Source: CAYLMG01 sp964464635 | GTDB lineage: Bacteria > Planctomycetota > Phycisphaerae > Sedimentisphaerales > Anaerobacaceae | Reading direction: 5' to 3' | Assembly (NCBI GenBank): GCA_964464635.1 | Contig: CAYXGT010000002.1 | Location: 16,881-80,880 of the forward strand | Length of the DNA stretch: 64,000 nucleotides | Shown: positions 9,255-17,597 of the stretch, piece by piece | How the letters are laid out: each line of letters starts with the position of its first letter | Position numbering within the stretch: the first letter of the stretch is position 1 | Notes under the pieces: generated by a model | What the model saw: only the letters and a program-made list of their open reading frames with translations | The model's database searches: none | What the model was told of the DNA's origin: nothing | Position numbers and translations under genes: made by a program

Positions 9255-9959
9255 ATGACAGACATATTTAACGTGTACTGCGACGAGAGCTGCCATCTGG
9301 AGAATGACCACAGGCCGATTATGGCAATAGCAGCAGTATGGTGTCCGCTTGTAAAAACAAAACAAATTTCAAGAGAAATAAGACAAATCAAGTGTAATCA
9401 TAATCTCAGCAGAGATTTTGAAATCAAATGGACTAAAGTCTCACCCGCAAAAATACAATTTTATCTCGACCTTGTTGATTACTTTTTTAGTGAAGACGGC
9501 CTTCACTTCCGCGGTGTAATTATTGAAAAACAAATAATCGACCACAAAAAATTAAATCAAACCCACGATGACTGGTACTATAAAATGTTTTTTGTTTTGC
9601 TGAAAGAGATAATCGACCCGAATTGCGGCTATCGTATATACCTCGACATAAAGGATACCAAAAGTGAAACCAAGCGCAAAAAGCTTGAAGAGATTTTGAA
9701 AACAACCAACTATGACGCAGCAGGTAATATAGTCGACAGAGTTCAACAAATACGCTCTAATGAATCAGAAATAATGCAACTCAATGACCTGTTAATGGGC
9801 GGTTTAAGATATTTCAACGAAAATCTAAAAACCAGCTCTGCTAAAGTTCAAATAATAGATAAGATTAAACAACTCTCCGGAAAGTCACTTAATCAGACCA
9901 CTTGGCCAAAAGAGCCAAAGTTTAACATCCTGATATGGAAACCAGGGGGTGAAAGTTGA
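9255..9959 (+). CDS. DUF3800 protein
   Basis: A 234-residue protein of the DUF3800 type, thought to have an RNase H-like fold. Visible hallmarks are an acidic start V-Y-C-D10-E-S, a central I-Y-L-D-I-K-D-T strand with acidic residues, and a late S-E-I-M-Q-L-N-D-L-L helix with an Asn-Asp pair. ATG 9255 is chosen because GAGAGGA lies just upstream; an earlier TTG at 9240 has none. The family is common in phages and defence-rich loci, and the biochemical activity is not settled. The stop overlaps the start of the next gene (TTGA), so the two proteins are made together. Confidence 0.75.
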   Translation: MTDIFNVYCDESCHLENDHRPIMAIAAVWCPLVKTKQISREIRQIKCNHNLSRDFEIKWTKVSPAKIQFYLDLVDYFFSEDGLHFRGVIIEKQIIDHKKLNQTHDDWYYKMFFVLLKEIIDPNCGYRIYLDIKDTKSETKRKKLEEILKTTNYDAAGNIVDRVQQIRSNESEIMQLNDLLMGGLRYFNENLKTSSAKVQIIDKIKQLSGKSLNQTTWPKEPKFNILIWKPGGES

Positions 9960-10438
9960 GTGATACAAACACACCCGGCTGGCTGCCAGATTTAATAAAG
10001 CTTGAAGATTTTTCCGGCGATTGGCAACGATACGAAGATGAAATCTATGCTAAGTTTTATACAGATTTCGTCGAATCGAAACCCTTCTTTTGTGGAAAAC
10101 CCGTAAACATTACTAAGCAGATTGTCAAAGGCAAAGAAAGAGCTTTCTGGCATTTAATTCAAGAAGGCAAAATTGAAGAACACAGAACACCAGACCTACG
10201 AAGATGTGAAAGAATAAAATGGGTCAGAGCCATAATAGAAAACCAGGATGATTCAAGAGTAAAAAAATGGGAAAAACAAATCGGTAGACATACGCGTTGT
10301 TTGTTGTGGTTTAATGACGACTTCTTAGTGGTTTTGGAGAAAAGAAAAAGCTATTGGATACTCTGGACAGCATATTGTACAAATTGGGAACATACAAAGA
10401 CAAGGCTAAGAAAAGAATATGAAAACTCCCAGAAATAG
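9956..10438 (+). CDS. Unknown protein, possibly a BECR-fold nuclease; partner of the DUF3800 gene
   Basis: A 160-residue protein starting with TTG in a TTGA overlap with the DUF3800 stop; GGGGGTG lies at good spacing. Conserved-looking pieces include R-A-F-W-H-L-I, an R-R-C-E-R-I-K-W-V-R-A-I-I-E block, a central F-L-V-V-L-E-K-R pair of strands and a final T-A-Y-C before a basic helix. This order (His, Arg block, beta-sheet ending in T-A-Y) resembles barnase-EndoU-colicin-RelE (BECR) nucleases found in phages. That reading is an inference from pattern only. It might be a toxin, with or without DUF3800 as its partner. Confidence 0.55.
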   Translation: MSDTNTPGWLPDLIKLEDFSGDWQRYEDEIYAKFYTDFVESKPFFCGKPVNITKQIVKGKERAFWHLIQEGKIEEHRTPDLRRCERIKWVRAIIENQDDSRVKKWEKQIGRHTRCLLWFNDDFLVVLEKRKSYWILWTAYCTNWEHTKTRLRKEYENSQK

Positions 10439-10440
10439 CC

Positions 10441-10463
10441 AACGCCGCCCAAAAGGCGGCGTT
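10441..10463 (+). terminator. Strong GC hairpin after the DUF3800 pair
   Basis: A perfect 9-bp stem, AACGCCGCC / GGCGGCGTT with loop CAAAA, sits 2 nt after the stop codon. There is no long T-run behind it, so it is a likely transcript end or stabiliser rather than a textbook intrinsic terminator. Confidence 0.5.
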
Positions 10464-10567
10464 CGTACTCCTTCTACACATGGTAGATGAGCTATTTATA
10501 TTATCGTAAATATACGGCCTGTGTTCAAGCATTTTTTCCCTTATTTTCATAAGTATCTACAAATAAG

Positions 10568-10759
10568 TTACTTGCGGCATATTTTTATCTCTCGTGCAGC
10601 CAATCTCTCTGGTTTATTTTTGCTTTCTATCCTCTTTTTTATGTTGTCCAGGACCGCAGGCAATACCTCGCCGAGACGCTGCGGCTCAGTATCTCGTCGC
10701 TCATCGCTCGTCTCCCGTCGCTCGATTTCAACCTCGCTTTTTTCGAGTGTTTCAGGCAT
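10568..10759 (-). CDS. Small hypothetical protein at the left end of the phage module
   Basis: A 63-residue charged protein. The start at 10759 is supported by AGGAG at ideal spacing. The first half is Glu/Arg-rich and encoded by a low-complexity GAGCGACGAGA-type tract; the second half holds L-G-E-V-L-P-A-V-L-D-N-I-K-K-R-I, a likely amphipathic helix. It lies 119 bp downstream of the helicase gene and the 135-bp inverted-repeat segment lies between them. No family is recognised. The low-complexity half leaves some doubt that it is a maintained protein. Confidence 0.5.
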   Translation of the reverse strand: MPETLEKSEVEIERRETSDERRDTEPQRLGEVLPAVLDNIKKRIESKNKPERLAAREIKICRK

Positions 10760-10764
10760 AAAAA

Positions 10765-10899
10765 TCTCCTGTAGTAACTGTCACAAGCGGCACAAGCAAT
10801 TTTCTATTAATTCTTAAAATTAACACGGCAAAAAAGTTTTGAAACAATATAGATTTCCTTGTGTTGCCTGTGACAAACTCATAAAATCACCTTTTCTGC
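10765..10899. repeat. 135-bp repeat with internal inverted arms, copy 1
   Basis: The segment is almost identical (about three differences) to 50459-50594. Inside it, GTCACAAGCGGCACAAG (10780-10796) and CTTGTGTTGCCTGTGAC (10858-10874) form 17-bp inverted arms matching at 14 positions, separated by a 61-bp AT-rich core. The right 21 bp overlap the last codons of the helicase gene. Possible roles are a recombination or attachment site, a replication element, or a small inverted-repeat mobile element. Confidence 0.85.
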
Positions 10900-12342
10900 A
10901 ACGGTGTTTTTGATTTCAGAATCTTCATTCGCTGCTAAACCCTCAAATACCCAGTTTCTAACTGAACCAAATCTTGTCTGTACCTTCTTTATGTTTGGGA
11001 AGGCTCGTTTTACCTCTTTGCCGAGGTTACTCGAATTCAGCGGGCGATAACCGTTCTCCAGACACCAGTTGACGTAAGAATCATAAAGCTCTTTACAAAC
11101 AACCGAGTCAAAACCCAGCGAAGTATTAAAATTCTCCAAAAGAAACGTTCTCGCGGGATTGACGTCTCTGCGATACTGCTCGATGGCGGCTTTGCATCTT
11201 CGCGGCTCGACGAATCTGCCGGCGGCCTTGAGCTTCTGCAGGCCTTCAATCGCCCAGTTGAATATTGCCGGCAGCTCGCAGCAAAGCTCATCGACCAGGC
11301 TGTGATTCTGTCTGTCGGCTTCAATCGTTACGTCGAAGGGTACGAACAGCATCCGCCGCCAGATGCCGCTCGATTTATCAGCGAAGTTCGGCAATTGATT
11401 CGTGCTGAGCATAACCTTCGCCGTGGGTTTCGAATGAATCGGCTCTTTGTATTTTCGCTGGAACGTCATCGCATCGGCACTTGTGAAGCTTTTCAGTGCG
11501 GTCTCTGCGAGCTCGTCCAGCCGATGACTCGATTCGCTGGTCGAGTTCAGGCTTTTGCCGAGAGTCGAATACAGCGAGAACTGCTGCGAGAAAAGTGACA
11601 GCGGTATATGGCTGACGTTTTCTTCGCCGACCATTTTCTCGATAATTTTGGTGAAGACGGTTTTGCCGTTGGCTCCTTCGCCTGCGATGAGCATAAATTT
11701 CTGATAGTCGTTTTGTGCCGTCAGGCAATAGCCCGACCACTGCTGCAAAAGCTCGATACGGTCACCGTCGCCGTCCATCACGTCATTGAGAAATCTCAGC
11801 CATCTGTCGGGTTTTGCGTCAGGGGCGTAATCATAGGGCAGCTTCGAGACGCTGAAATAGGCAGGCGTATGCTTTATGAAACAATCGCCCTTTTCGGGAT
11901 GTTTCATCAATACTCCGTTTTCGAAAACGAATGTCACCACGCCGAACTTTTCTCTGCCGTCATCCCAGGCATTAAGGTCTCTTTGCTCGCAAAGGTGGAC
12001 GCCCTCAAAGCTCGATACGCAAAGCAGTACATTATTGACGAGCTGAGCTGTGATTCGAATATGCTGGTCATCATCGCAGATTGTGCTGTTAGCATTCAGG
12101 CCTCTGAGGTGACTTACGATTTGCTTTTTTGTCTCGGCGTCCGAGAGCTTTGTGTATTTTCCATCCTGCCATTTGAAGAACTCGTCCCGCCAGTTTCGAA
12201 GCGAGTAATCGGCCTGCATCATAAGAGCTTTTGAGAGCTTTGATTCCGGATTCGGGTCCCAGATGTGGTTTGAAATCAAAAAGCCCTCGGCGAGCCTGTC
12301 CGGGTCGGCGAAAAAATCCCTTTTCGAATTTGTCATTTTCAT
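10879..12342 (-). CDS. Phage D5/P4-type helicase (SF3-like ATPase)
   Basis: A 487-residue protein. The ATPase core has G-E-G-A-N-G-K-T-V-F (Walker A, near residue 225), a sensor-like V-M-L-S-T-N-Q-L-P strand and the I-W-R-R-M-L-F-V-P-F-D segment typical of P4/D5 helicases. The N-terminal part corresponds to the D5_N region. No primase domain precedes it. Such proteins unwind DNA at phage or plasmid origins, so an initiator and a primase would be expected elsewhere. The first ATG (12342) and a second one two codons later (12336) are both possible; AGGA fits the second better. The 3' end lies in the 135-bp repeat that recurs at 50.5 kb. Confidence 0.85.
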   Translation of the reverse strand: MKMTNSKRDFFADPDRLAEGFLISNHIWDPNPESKLSKALMMQADYSLRNWRDEFFKWQDGKYTKLSDAETKKQIVSHLRGLNANSTICDDDQHIRITAQLVNNVLLCVSSFEGVHLCEQRDLNAWDDGREKFGVVTFVFENGVLMKHPEKGDCFIKHTPAYFSVSKLPYDYAPDAKPDRWLRFLNDVMDGDGDRIELLQQWSGYCLTAQNDYQKFMLIAGEGANGKTVFTKIIEKMVGEENVSHIPLSLFSQQFSLYSTLGKSLNSTSESSHRLDELAETALKSFTSADAMTFQRKYKEPIHSKPTAKVMLSTNQLPNFADKSSGIWRRMLFVPFDVTIEADRQNHSLVDELCCELPAIFNWAIEGLQKLKAAGRFVEPRRCKAAIEQYRRDVNPARTFLLENFNTSLGFDSVVCKELYDSYVNWCLENGYRPLNSSNLGKEVKRAFPNIKKVQTRFGSVRNWVFEGLAANEDSEIKNTVAEKVIL

Positions 12343-12470
12343 TCCTGTTAAAGCTTTTTTCGGATTATTATTAGCTTGACTCGTCCTTTCGCTGTTGTTT
12401 ATATTAATGACCGGTTATGCGGATTCGATTTATCGTATAGATGTCGGATATTTTTTTAGGAGAACGAGCT

Positions 12471-12683
12471 ATGTTTAAGTTAATTTTAGCCATAGGTCTT
12501 TGGATCGCTGTTGTTTCTTTTGCAGTAACGGTAATCCTGTATATTTACTCTATGATTGAGCCATCCTTTAATAGTAGTAATCTTTATTATTTAGCCGCTA
12601 TCACCTCATGGTCCTTTTGCTTCAGTATTGTCGCTGCGGCTGCGGTCGTCATCTTTTCCAAAAAAACCGAGAAGAAAGATTAA
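12471..12683 (+). CDS. Small two-span membrane protein, opposite to the phage genes
   Basis: A 70-residue protein with two hydrophobic segments (about 3-24 and 37-58) and a Lys/Glu tail, a holin-like topology. ATG 12471 has AGGAG 8 nt upstream; a longer frame from 12441 lacks support. It is the only clear rightward gene in the module and lies between the helicase and a lipoprotein gene. Its placement near possible lysis genes fits a holin, but its strand does not follow theirs. I treat the holin idea as weak inference. Confidence 0.5.
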   Translation: MFKLILAIGLWIAVVSFAVTVILYIYSMIEPSFNSSNLYYLAAITSWSFCFSIVAAAAVVIFSKKTEKKD

Positions 12684-12694
12684 TAAAACGCCCA

Positions 12695-13273
12695 TCAGCT
12701 TTTTAGCTCTGCAACTATTGTCTTGGTCTCCGTTGACTGGTTTTTCTGAGCTTCTTTGAAGGCTTGCTCGCTGTCTGCGTTCAGCTTTTTGAAAAGCTCG
12801 TTCCCCTCGACAATCTCTTTTAAGGCCTTCGATTTTGCCCGTGCCTCTTTTAAGAATACAACAGCCTTTGTGCCGTAAACGCCGCCTATCAATGCACTTA
12901 TAGCGATAGCCAGCTCCAGCCCTGCGTCTGTAAGCTCCCAGACGTCCGGCCTTTCGCTTGAATCCGAAATCGCAGCCTGTGTGATTGCGAAACTATTGTC
13001 ACTCAGTAAATCCTCAGCAGTTTCTGCCTGCGGGTATTCCTTCGGCAGGCCGCAATAGGACACGAACGCTCGACTCTGAACCTCGCTCAGGTTTGCAAGT
13101 GACTGCAGCTCAGCTGAGGTGACTTCGTCTTCTGCGAGCTCAGCCGTCATTGACGTTGTGCGATTGTGCAGCCATGCGTTCTGCTTTTGCGTTTCGTTCG
13201 GTGCAAAGCGCAGACTGTCACAGCCGACAACAAATACAAAAAACATTACCGTTACGAACAGATACTTTCTCAT
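12695..13273 (-). CDS. Phage-module lipoprotein with a second membrane segment (outer-spanin-like?)
   Basis: A 192-residue protein with a signal sequence ending in V-V-G-C (lipidated Cys18), a soluble Glu/Ser/Ala-rich middle, a hydrophobic stretch near residues 125-145 (L-E-L-A-I-A-I-S-A-L-I-G-G) and a Lys/Glu-rich helical end. Its ATGA start overlaps the stop of the upstream coiled-coil membrane gene. A lipoprotein paired with a small inner-membrane coiled-coil protein recalls spanin pairs used in phage lysis, though the extra hydrophobic stretch is unusual for an o-spanin. No endolysin is nearby. Confidence 0.55.
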   Translation of the reverse strand: MRKYLFVTVMFFVFVVGCDSLRFAPNETQKQNAWLHNRTTSMTAELAEDEVTSAELQSLANLSEVQSRAFVSYCGLPKEYPQAETAEDLLSDNSFAITQAAISDSSERPDVWELTDAGLELAIAISALIGGVYGTKAVVFLKEARAKSKALKEIVEGNELFKKLNADSEQAFKEAQKNQSTETKTIVAELKS

Positions 13274-13587
13274 CGTCTCTCTCCTAAATCGTTAAAGGTT
13301 TCTGTTTGCGGATTTTCACCGTTTATATGTTTTTCGATTGCTCTTATGCGGTACTCGAATGCGATTGATTTGTCCTGCAGGCTTTCGATTCTGCGCTCGA
13401 ACTTTTTTTGACAGTCCAGCAGCACTGTTACATCTTTCTGCAGCATATCAAGCTGTCTCTGAAGGTTCACCCAGCTTCCAACTATAAGCGAAGCCAAAAG
13501 CAAAAGTTGAACGAGCACCGACACATTCACCTGCCGATTCAGTTTCCAGCCTTTGCCGTTACCGTTTTCGTTTCTCTTGTCTTCCAT
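13270..13587 (-). CDS. Small single-span coiled-coil membrane protein (inner-spanin-like?)
   Basis: A 105-residue protein: a basic Asn/Lys-rich N-terminus, one membrane span (about residues 23-41), and a long heptad-rich helix with D-M-L-Q-K-D-V-T-V-L-L and K-F-E-R-R-I-E-S-L segments. This N-in, coiled-coil-out design matches inner spanins and also haemolysin XhlA-like phage proteins. Its stop overlaps the start of the lipoprotein gene by 4 nt, which couples them. Assignment to lysis is inference from topology and pairing. Confidence 0.55.
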   Translation of the reverse strand: MEDKRNENGNGKGWKLNRQVNVSVLVQLLLLASLIVGSWVNLQRQLDMLQKDVTVLLDCQKKFERRIESLQDKSIAFEYRIRAIEKHINGENPQTETFNDLGERR

Positions 13588-13619
13588 CTCGTAGCCTCTA
13601 ATTTCAACATTCCTTTATG

Positions 13620-13669
13620 TAACACGGCCATCCTGGCCGTGTTACCACGGGCTGGAAGCCCGTGGTACA
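13620..13669. repeat. Paired palindromes A and B inside the phage module
   Basis: ACGGCCATCCTGGCCGT followed by CCACGGGCTGGAAGCCCGTGG fills the gap directly after a phage gene stop at 13670. It is the same pair as in host intergenic gaps, evidence that the host repeat has entered the prophage. Confidence 0.85.
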
Positions 13670-14002
13670 TTATGGTTTTGCATAAAAGACGTTTTTGTCA
13701 CCGACCCTGCAAACCACGATATAGGTACCTGCAGATAGTTGTCCGGTCTGGGTGAATGATTCTGCGAGGTTGAACGCTTTTATTTCGCCGCCTATCTCTA
13801 TAGGCAGTGAGCCTTCAAGTCCTATTGCGACCGGGCTCACGTTATAGACGTTATACGACGACAGGCTTTTAACCTTCGCCGCAAGCACCTGGGCGATCGA
13901 GCCCGGACTCGCGGCAACCGCTTTTTCAGTCAAGTCCAGACCGCTTCTGGCAAGCCGCTCTAAGGTTTGTCTGCTTTGGGTTGTCTGCGATTGAGCGTTC
14001 AT
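13670..14002 (-). CDS. Phage-module hypothetical protein
   Basis: A 110-residue protein with a Gln/Ser/Thr-rich helical start, a central segment with S-P-V-A-I-G-L-E-G-S-L-P-I-E-I, and a C-terminal beta part (G-T-Y-I-V-V-C-R-V-G-D-K-N-V-F). Start ATGA overlaps the stop of the 595-residue tail-like gene, with AAAGGAG upstream. Position suggests a small tail or virion part. No family recognised. Confidence 0.6.
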   Translation of the reverse strand: MNAQSQTTQSRQTLERLARSGLDLTEKAVAASPGSIAQVLAAKVKSLSSYNVYNVSPVAIGLEGSLPIEIGGEIKAFNLAESFTQTGQLSAGTYIVVCRVGDKNVFYAKP

Positions 14003-15786
14003 AGCAAACCTCTCCTTTGTTTTTTGATTGTCAGTTTCGTAACCTGGTTTCTAAAATCCATCTGCACGCGCTCGAGCCAGGCGATGCTTCGGTTGTCCGT
14101 CTTCAGTCCTAACAAATCTCTGCTCTCAGGACTCGAAACAATCGCGTCACCCGGACTATAGTCGAGTGACAGGTGCAGCGTCTTTACCTCGAAGCTCTCA
14201 TTCGGCTCGATTGTGCCGGCCGCCTGTCTGCGGACATACTCTCGCAGGGCTTCGTTGTCGTCGGCTTCGTCGGCCTCGCCCAATGTATCGTTTTGCGAGT
14301 TTGCAAAATTGCTTTTGCCCGTAACCTTGCGATACCTGAATTGTCTGGGCAGTGTGAATACCCTGTCAACGACGGGCAAAACCGAATTTACAGGCCCGTC
14401 TGCTATTTCGCAGCTCAGCCTTTCGTCGCTTACCACCGAAGCCGTGAGCCTGAATCTCAAGACGCCTTTCATCGCCGCAACGTACGTGAATACGTCGAGC
14501 CTGTCACTCGAAAGCCATATTCCGCACTCGTCGAGCCGGTTCTCGAACGCACCTAAATATTGCAGCCAGTGCTCGCCGTCGTCGTAAGTGACCTCGAGAA
14601 AATAGCCCATCGATTTGCCCTGCTTGTCACAGCTAAGCGCAGGCCAGAAACGCCTGTGCTTTTTGACGTAATTACTGTTGCCGAAGACCGGCGAGAAATC
14701 GTAAGCGTCACCCTGGTTATAAGGCTCTTTCGTATAGTCGCCCGCTTCGTTGAGAATCCATCTGCGGTAAACGTCCTTGACCTCGATAAAGTTAGGGTTC
14801 GTCGAAGGCGAATATAAATCGTAATTAATCTCTTCGAGGCTCGCGTCCCAGCCTTTGGCGAGCTCAAACGTCGCCTCGAATATTTTATAGTCACCTCTGC
14901 CGATATACCTGTTTGTCACCGGCTGTGTTTTTCTGCTCGAAAGCTCGGTGACATTCGTACCCGATATGCTCAAGGCCAGGCCGGCTTTTTGACAGTTCAG
15001 TTCGACCGTTTTGCCTTTACCGTCTTTGTAAAATATTATCTGCTGGGCCGGCCCTGTCTCTGTCATCGCAAGTGTGAATCTGAACCTGATACCCGCACGC
15101 TCGCAGCATCGCTGCAGAGCATCGAGCAGGCCCAATCCCGTAACATCAAGGTCGTAAAATACCTGCCCCTCGGTAAGCGCTTCGAGCCGTTCCAAAGGCT
15201 GAAATTGCAGTGCCCCCGCCGGCACATAAACGCTCAATAGATAATTGATAACCTCGGCCAAACTGAATAATCTGCTGTTAGAACTCTCGTTCGCGAACAG
15301 CCTGACACTCCTGCCGTTATGCAAAACCGTTTGCTCACTTGCGTTCGGCTCAGAGGCCTCGTTAAAGGTTGTATCAGGCCCGCCGATAAACATTACACTG
15401 CCGTCGTCTTTTGCGACGAGCTGGCCGAATACCGTGAGCCGCTCAAGCTCGCAGTTGAAGTCTCTCGCTGTTACCTCGATTGACGGACCGTCGGCATCGA
15501 GGCTGCTTTCGACTTTTTCTATCCTGCCGATAAATATCGGCACGCTGCCGACAGATGCCCCTTCATCAAATAAATATTTAATGCAGATGCTTTTTCCCGT
15601 CTCGGGCGCAAAACTGCTATCGTTACTTTTCAGTTTCGCCGAGCTGAAATCATTAAAGCCGGCACGTACAATTGTGACAAGCTCAAGCTGCGAGCATAAG
15701 CTGCCGTCATAAAAAACTTCAGCCCGCCCAGCCGCTATCGACAGCTCACTTTTCTCAGATTGATAAAAATCAACTCTGTTCGACAT
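13999..15786 (-). CDS. Large phage structural protein, possibly a tail hub or baseplate protein
   Basis: The largest protein of the module (595 residues), with no signal peptide. The N-terminal part (residues about 1-135) is beta-rich, with F-I-G-R-I-E-K-V and S-I-E-V-T-A-R-D-F-N-C-E-L segments like those in phage baseplate hub (late control gene D) domains; a YD-type F-Y-D-L-D-V-T-G and L-D-A-L-Q-R-C-C-E-R-A-G helix follows. The rest is mixed alpha/beta, and the end is basic (K-L-T-I-K-K-Q-R-R). The hub call is tentative. It lies between the two-domain structural protein and small late genes. Confidence 0.55.
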   Translation of the reverse strand: MSNRVDFYQSEKSELSIAAGRAEVFYDGSLCSQLELVTIVRAGFNDFSSAKLKSNDSSFAPETGKSICIKYLFDEGASVGSVPIFIGRIEKVESSLDADGPSIEVTARDFNCELERLTVFGQLVAKDDGSVMFIGGPDTTFNEASEPNASEQTVLHNGRSVRLFANESSNSRLFSLAEVINYLLSVYVPAGALQFQPLERLEALTEGQVFYDLDVTGLGLLDALQRCCERAGIRFRFTLAMTETGPAQQIIFYKDGKGKTVELNCQKAGLALSISGTNVTELSSRKTQPVTNRYIGRGDYKIFEATFELAKGWDASLEEINYDLYSPSTNPNFIEVKDVYRRWILNEAGDYTKEPYNQGDAYDFSPVFGNSNYVKKHRRFWPALSCDKQGKSMGYFLEVTYDDGEHWLQYLGAFENRLDECGIWLSSDRLDVFTYVAAMKGVLRFRLTASVVSDERLSCEIADGPVNSVLPVVDRVFTLPRQFRYRKVTGKSNFANSQNDTLGEADEADDNEALREYVRRQAAGTIEPNESFEVKTLHLSLDYSPGDAIVSSPESRDLLGLKTDNRSIAWLERVQMDFRNQVTKLTIKKQRRGLL

Positions 15787-15800
15787 AAAAAAACCGCTCC

Positions 15801-16487
15801 CTAAATCGCCTGCACATCCAAAAGCACAGGCGGCTCATATACTCTCGAAATGATATCGAGCGTGACAGTCGAGATGTCAGCTTCCGTCTCCGCATTATCT
15901 TCGGCTCTTACGGCAAAGCTGTACCTTCCCTCGCCTTCGGCCGTAACATCACAACTGTAAAAACCTTTGCCTGCATATTGTTTTGTCGCTATCGCATTTT
16001 CATAATCAATCTCACCCGTACCGTTGTCACCGTAAACATTGAAATTAACCGGCTCACTTTCCTGTGCGAGCGGACAATAATACCAGGCGAGCCTGACAGT
16101 GCCGTCCGACACCTGCTCAGCCCTTAATCCATAAACCGCATTCGGTCTGGCTGCGACCAACCTGCCTTCACTGTCAAACTCGATCCTGGCAATCGCCTGC
16201 AGACCACGCTCGCAATCCCCGACAAAATTAGCCCTGCGAACCGCGTAGTAATACCTCTGTCCGTTCTCGTGCGGAACATAGCCCGGCACCGTTATCTCGA
16301 TTGGCTCAGACTCTGTTACCAGCAGGATATTCTCAAAATCGATTGTCCAGAAGCTGCCGCCTCGATAGAGAATCGCACAGCCGTCGCGACGCACCCAGAA
16401 CCAGCCTGAAGTAAGTACCGTCCCGAGCTTAAAAGCGTTGGAAGTCATACCGCCAAATAACGCATCTCTGTAAAATTCGATATCCAT
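15801..16487 (-). CDS. Phage structural protein with Fn3/Ig-like domains (paralogue of the 18753-19529 gene)
   Basis: A 228-residue beta-rich protein. The C-terminal half (about 125-228) shares the pattern V-N-x-Y-x-D-x-G-T-G-E-I-D-Y-E-N followed by Y-S/K-F-A-V-R/K-x-x-D with the 19.5-kb protein, so the two carry a common repeat domain. The N-terminal half has Trp/Phe-rich segments (T-S-G-W-F-W-V-R-R). The start overlaps the stop of the upstream gene. Probably a fibre or tail-decoration protein. Confidence 0.55.
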   Translation of the reverse strand: MDIEFYRDALFGGMTSNAFKLGTVLTSGWFWVRRDGCAILYRGGSFWTIDFENILLVTESEPIEITVPGYVPHENGQRYYYAVRRANFVGDCERGLQAIARIEFDSEGRLVAARPNAVYGLRAEQVSDGTVRLAWYYCPLAQESEPVNFNVYGDNGTGEIDYENAIATKQYAGKGFYSCDVTAEGEGRYSFAVRAEDNAETEADISTVTLDIISRVYEPPVLLDVQAI

Positions 16488-16912
16488 CAGCTCGGTGTCC
16501 TCGTAATCTCGGTGTCACTGTCAGCAGGCGTATGTGTCAGCAGCGGCGTCGCTCCGTCGTCGTCGTAATAAACAACCGCTCCGCTTGTCTTGTCCTGAAC
16601 CGCCTTGTTGACAATTGACTTCGCCGCCTTCTCAATAGCTGTATGCTCGGTCTTTATTGTGAAATGCAGCGGCACCGCATCGGTGTGCGTGAACAAAAGT
16701 CCTATGATGTCGGCGTCTATCTCTGCTGCTGTAAGATTGACCTTCCACTGCCCGTTGCCGGCGTGTATCGGTGTATTGGTCAGTGACGCCTGGCTGCCGC
16801 CGTCTTTGGTTATGTAGCCGTTGACAGTCCCGCTTGTAATCGCCGAGCCGTCGGCGGCCTTTATCATCTCGAATGCAAAACCTGTTATCGCATTATTTTT
16901 TACAAATCCCAT
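16487..16912 (-). CDS. Phage hypothetical protein, beta-sandwich type
   Basis: A 141-residue protein starting after AGGAG. Repeated beta pattern: F-A-F-E-M-I-K-A-A-D-G-S, V-N-G-Y-I-T-K-D-G-G, G-Q-W-K-V-N-L-T-A-A-E-I-D-A-D, and G-L-L-F-T-H-T-D-A-V-P-L-H-F-T-I. Such strands with an A-E-I-D-A linker recur in prophage fibre-associated proteins. Residues 96-141 form a low-complexity end. It overlaps the next gene by one base. Confidence 0.6.
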   Translation of the reverse strand: MGFVKNNAITGFAFEMIKAADGSAITSGTVNGYITKDGGSQASLTNTPIHAGNGQWKVNLTAAEIDADIIGLLFTHTDAVPLHFTIKTEHTAIEKAAKSIVNKAVQDKTSGAVVYYDDDGATPLLTHTPADSDTEITRTPS

Positions 16913-16913
16913 C

Positions 16914-17597
16914 TCAAGCTCCTAACAAATTATTTGCTCCTCTACTCAGAGCGGGATTAAAACCGGCAAATCCCAAATCCAGATTTTGAGTATAACCGTC
17001 ATTTGTATTCGTATTGTTATTATCATCATAGGTTGCCAAAGCATAAGCATATTGATAAACATTTTGTTGCCCAGGCGATGCATAAACATAAAGCATCTCT
17101 TCAAGACTGCTGCCCGCCTCGCCGTAATAATTGCCCGTGCAGATAAAAACCCTCAGCATCCCCGTACCGGAAGGACCGCCAATATACACACGTTCAACAG
17201 TTACATAATAATTGGTTGAAGGCTGTGGCCCGGGCGCAAGCCATGTATCGATATTACTTGCGCCATCTTCTATATAACCGGCATATACAGTTTCAGTATC
17301 GTCGTAACTGATAACAATTATGGCGTCGCCACCTGCATTCCTGAGTGCTTTTTCATCGCCTAAATAATTCGACAGCATATAGTGAACCGCCCTTGCGGTG
17401 TTCTGCATATTTGAGAAGCTCATCTCGAATTTGTGGGTGGAATCCTTATTGAAAAAACCGCTGCCAAAATCTTTATACAGGTATGCCGTATCGTATCTCG
17501 AACGCAAATTCGCCCACGATACTTTTGTCGAGCTCTCTATCGTGACATCTGCCCCCTGGTCTACCTCTGTATATTCGTTAAAATTTTCAAAAGGCAT
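16914..17597 (-). CDS. Phage hypothetical protein, concanavalin-like beta protein
   Basis: A 227-residue protein with no signal peptide, Tyr/Asn-rich and beta-strand-rich (Y-Y-V-T-V-E-R-V-Y-I-G-G, M-L-R-V-F-I-C-T-G). The layout resembles carbohydrate-binding jelly-roll modules in phage fibres, but no motif proves it. An Asn/Thr/Asp-rich patch lies near residue 198. It overlaps the upstream small gene by 11 nt. Confidence 0.55.
   Translation of the reverse strand: MPFENFNEYTEVDQGADVTIESSTKVSWANLRSRYDTAYLYKDFGSGFFNKDSTHKFEMSFSNMQNTARAVHYMLSNYLGDEKALRNAGGDAIIVISYDDTETVYAGYIEDGASNIDTWLAPGPQPSTNYYVTVERVYIGGPSGTGMLRVFICTGNYYGEAGSSLEEMLYVYASPGQQNVYQYAYALATYDDNNNTNTNDGYTQNLDLGFAGFNPALSRGANNLLGA

Noticed and set aside
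11608..12234. Long plus-strand frame opposite the D5 helicase
   Set aside because: It is the reverse reading of a gene with clear Walker A and P4-helicase motifs, and it has no start signal.
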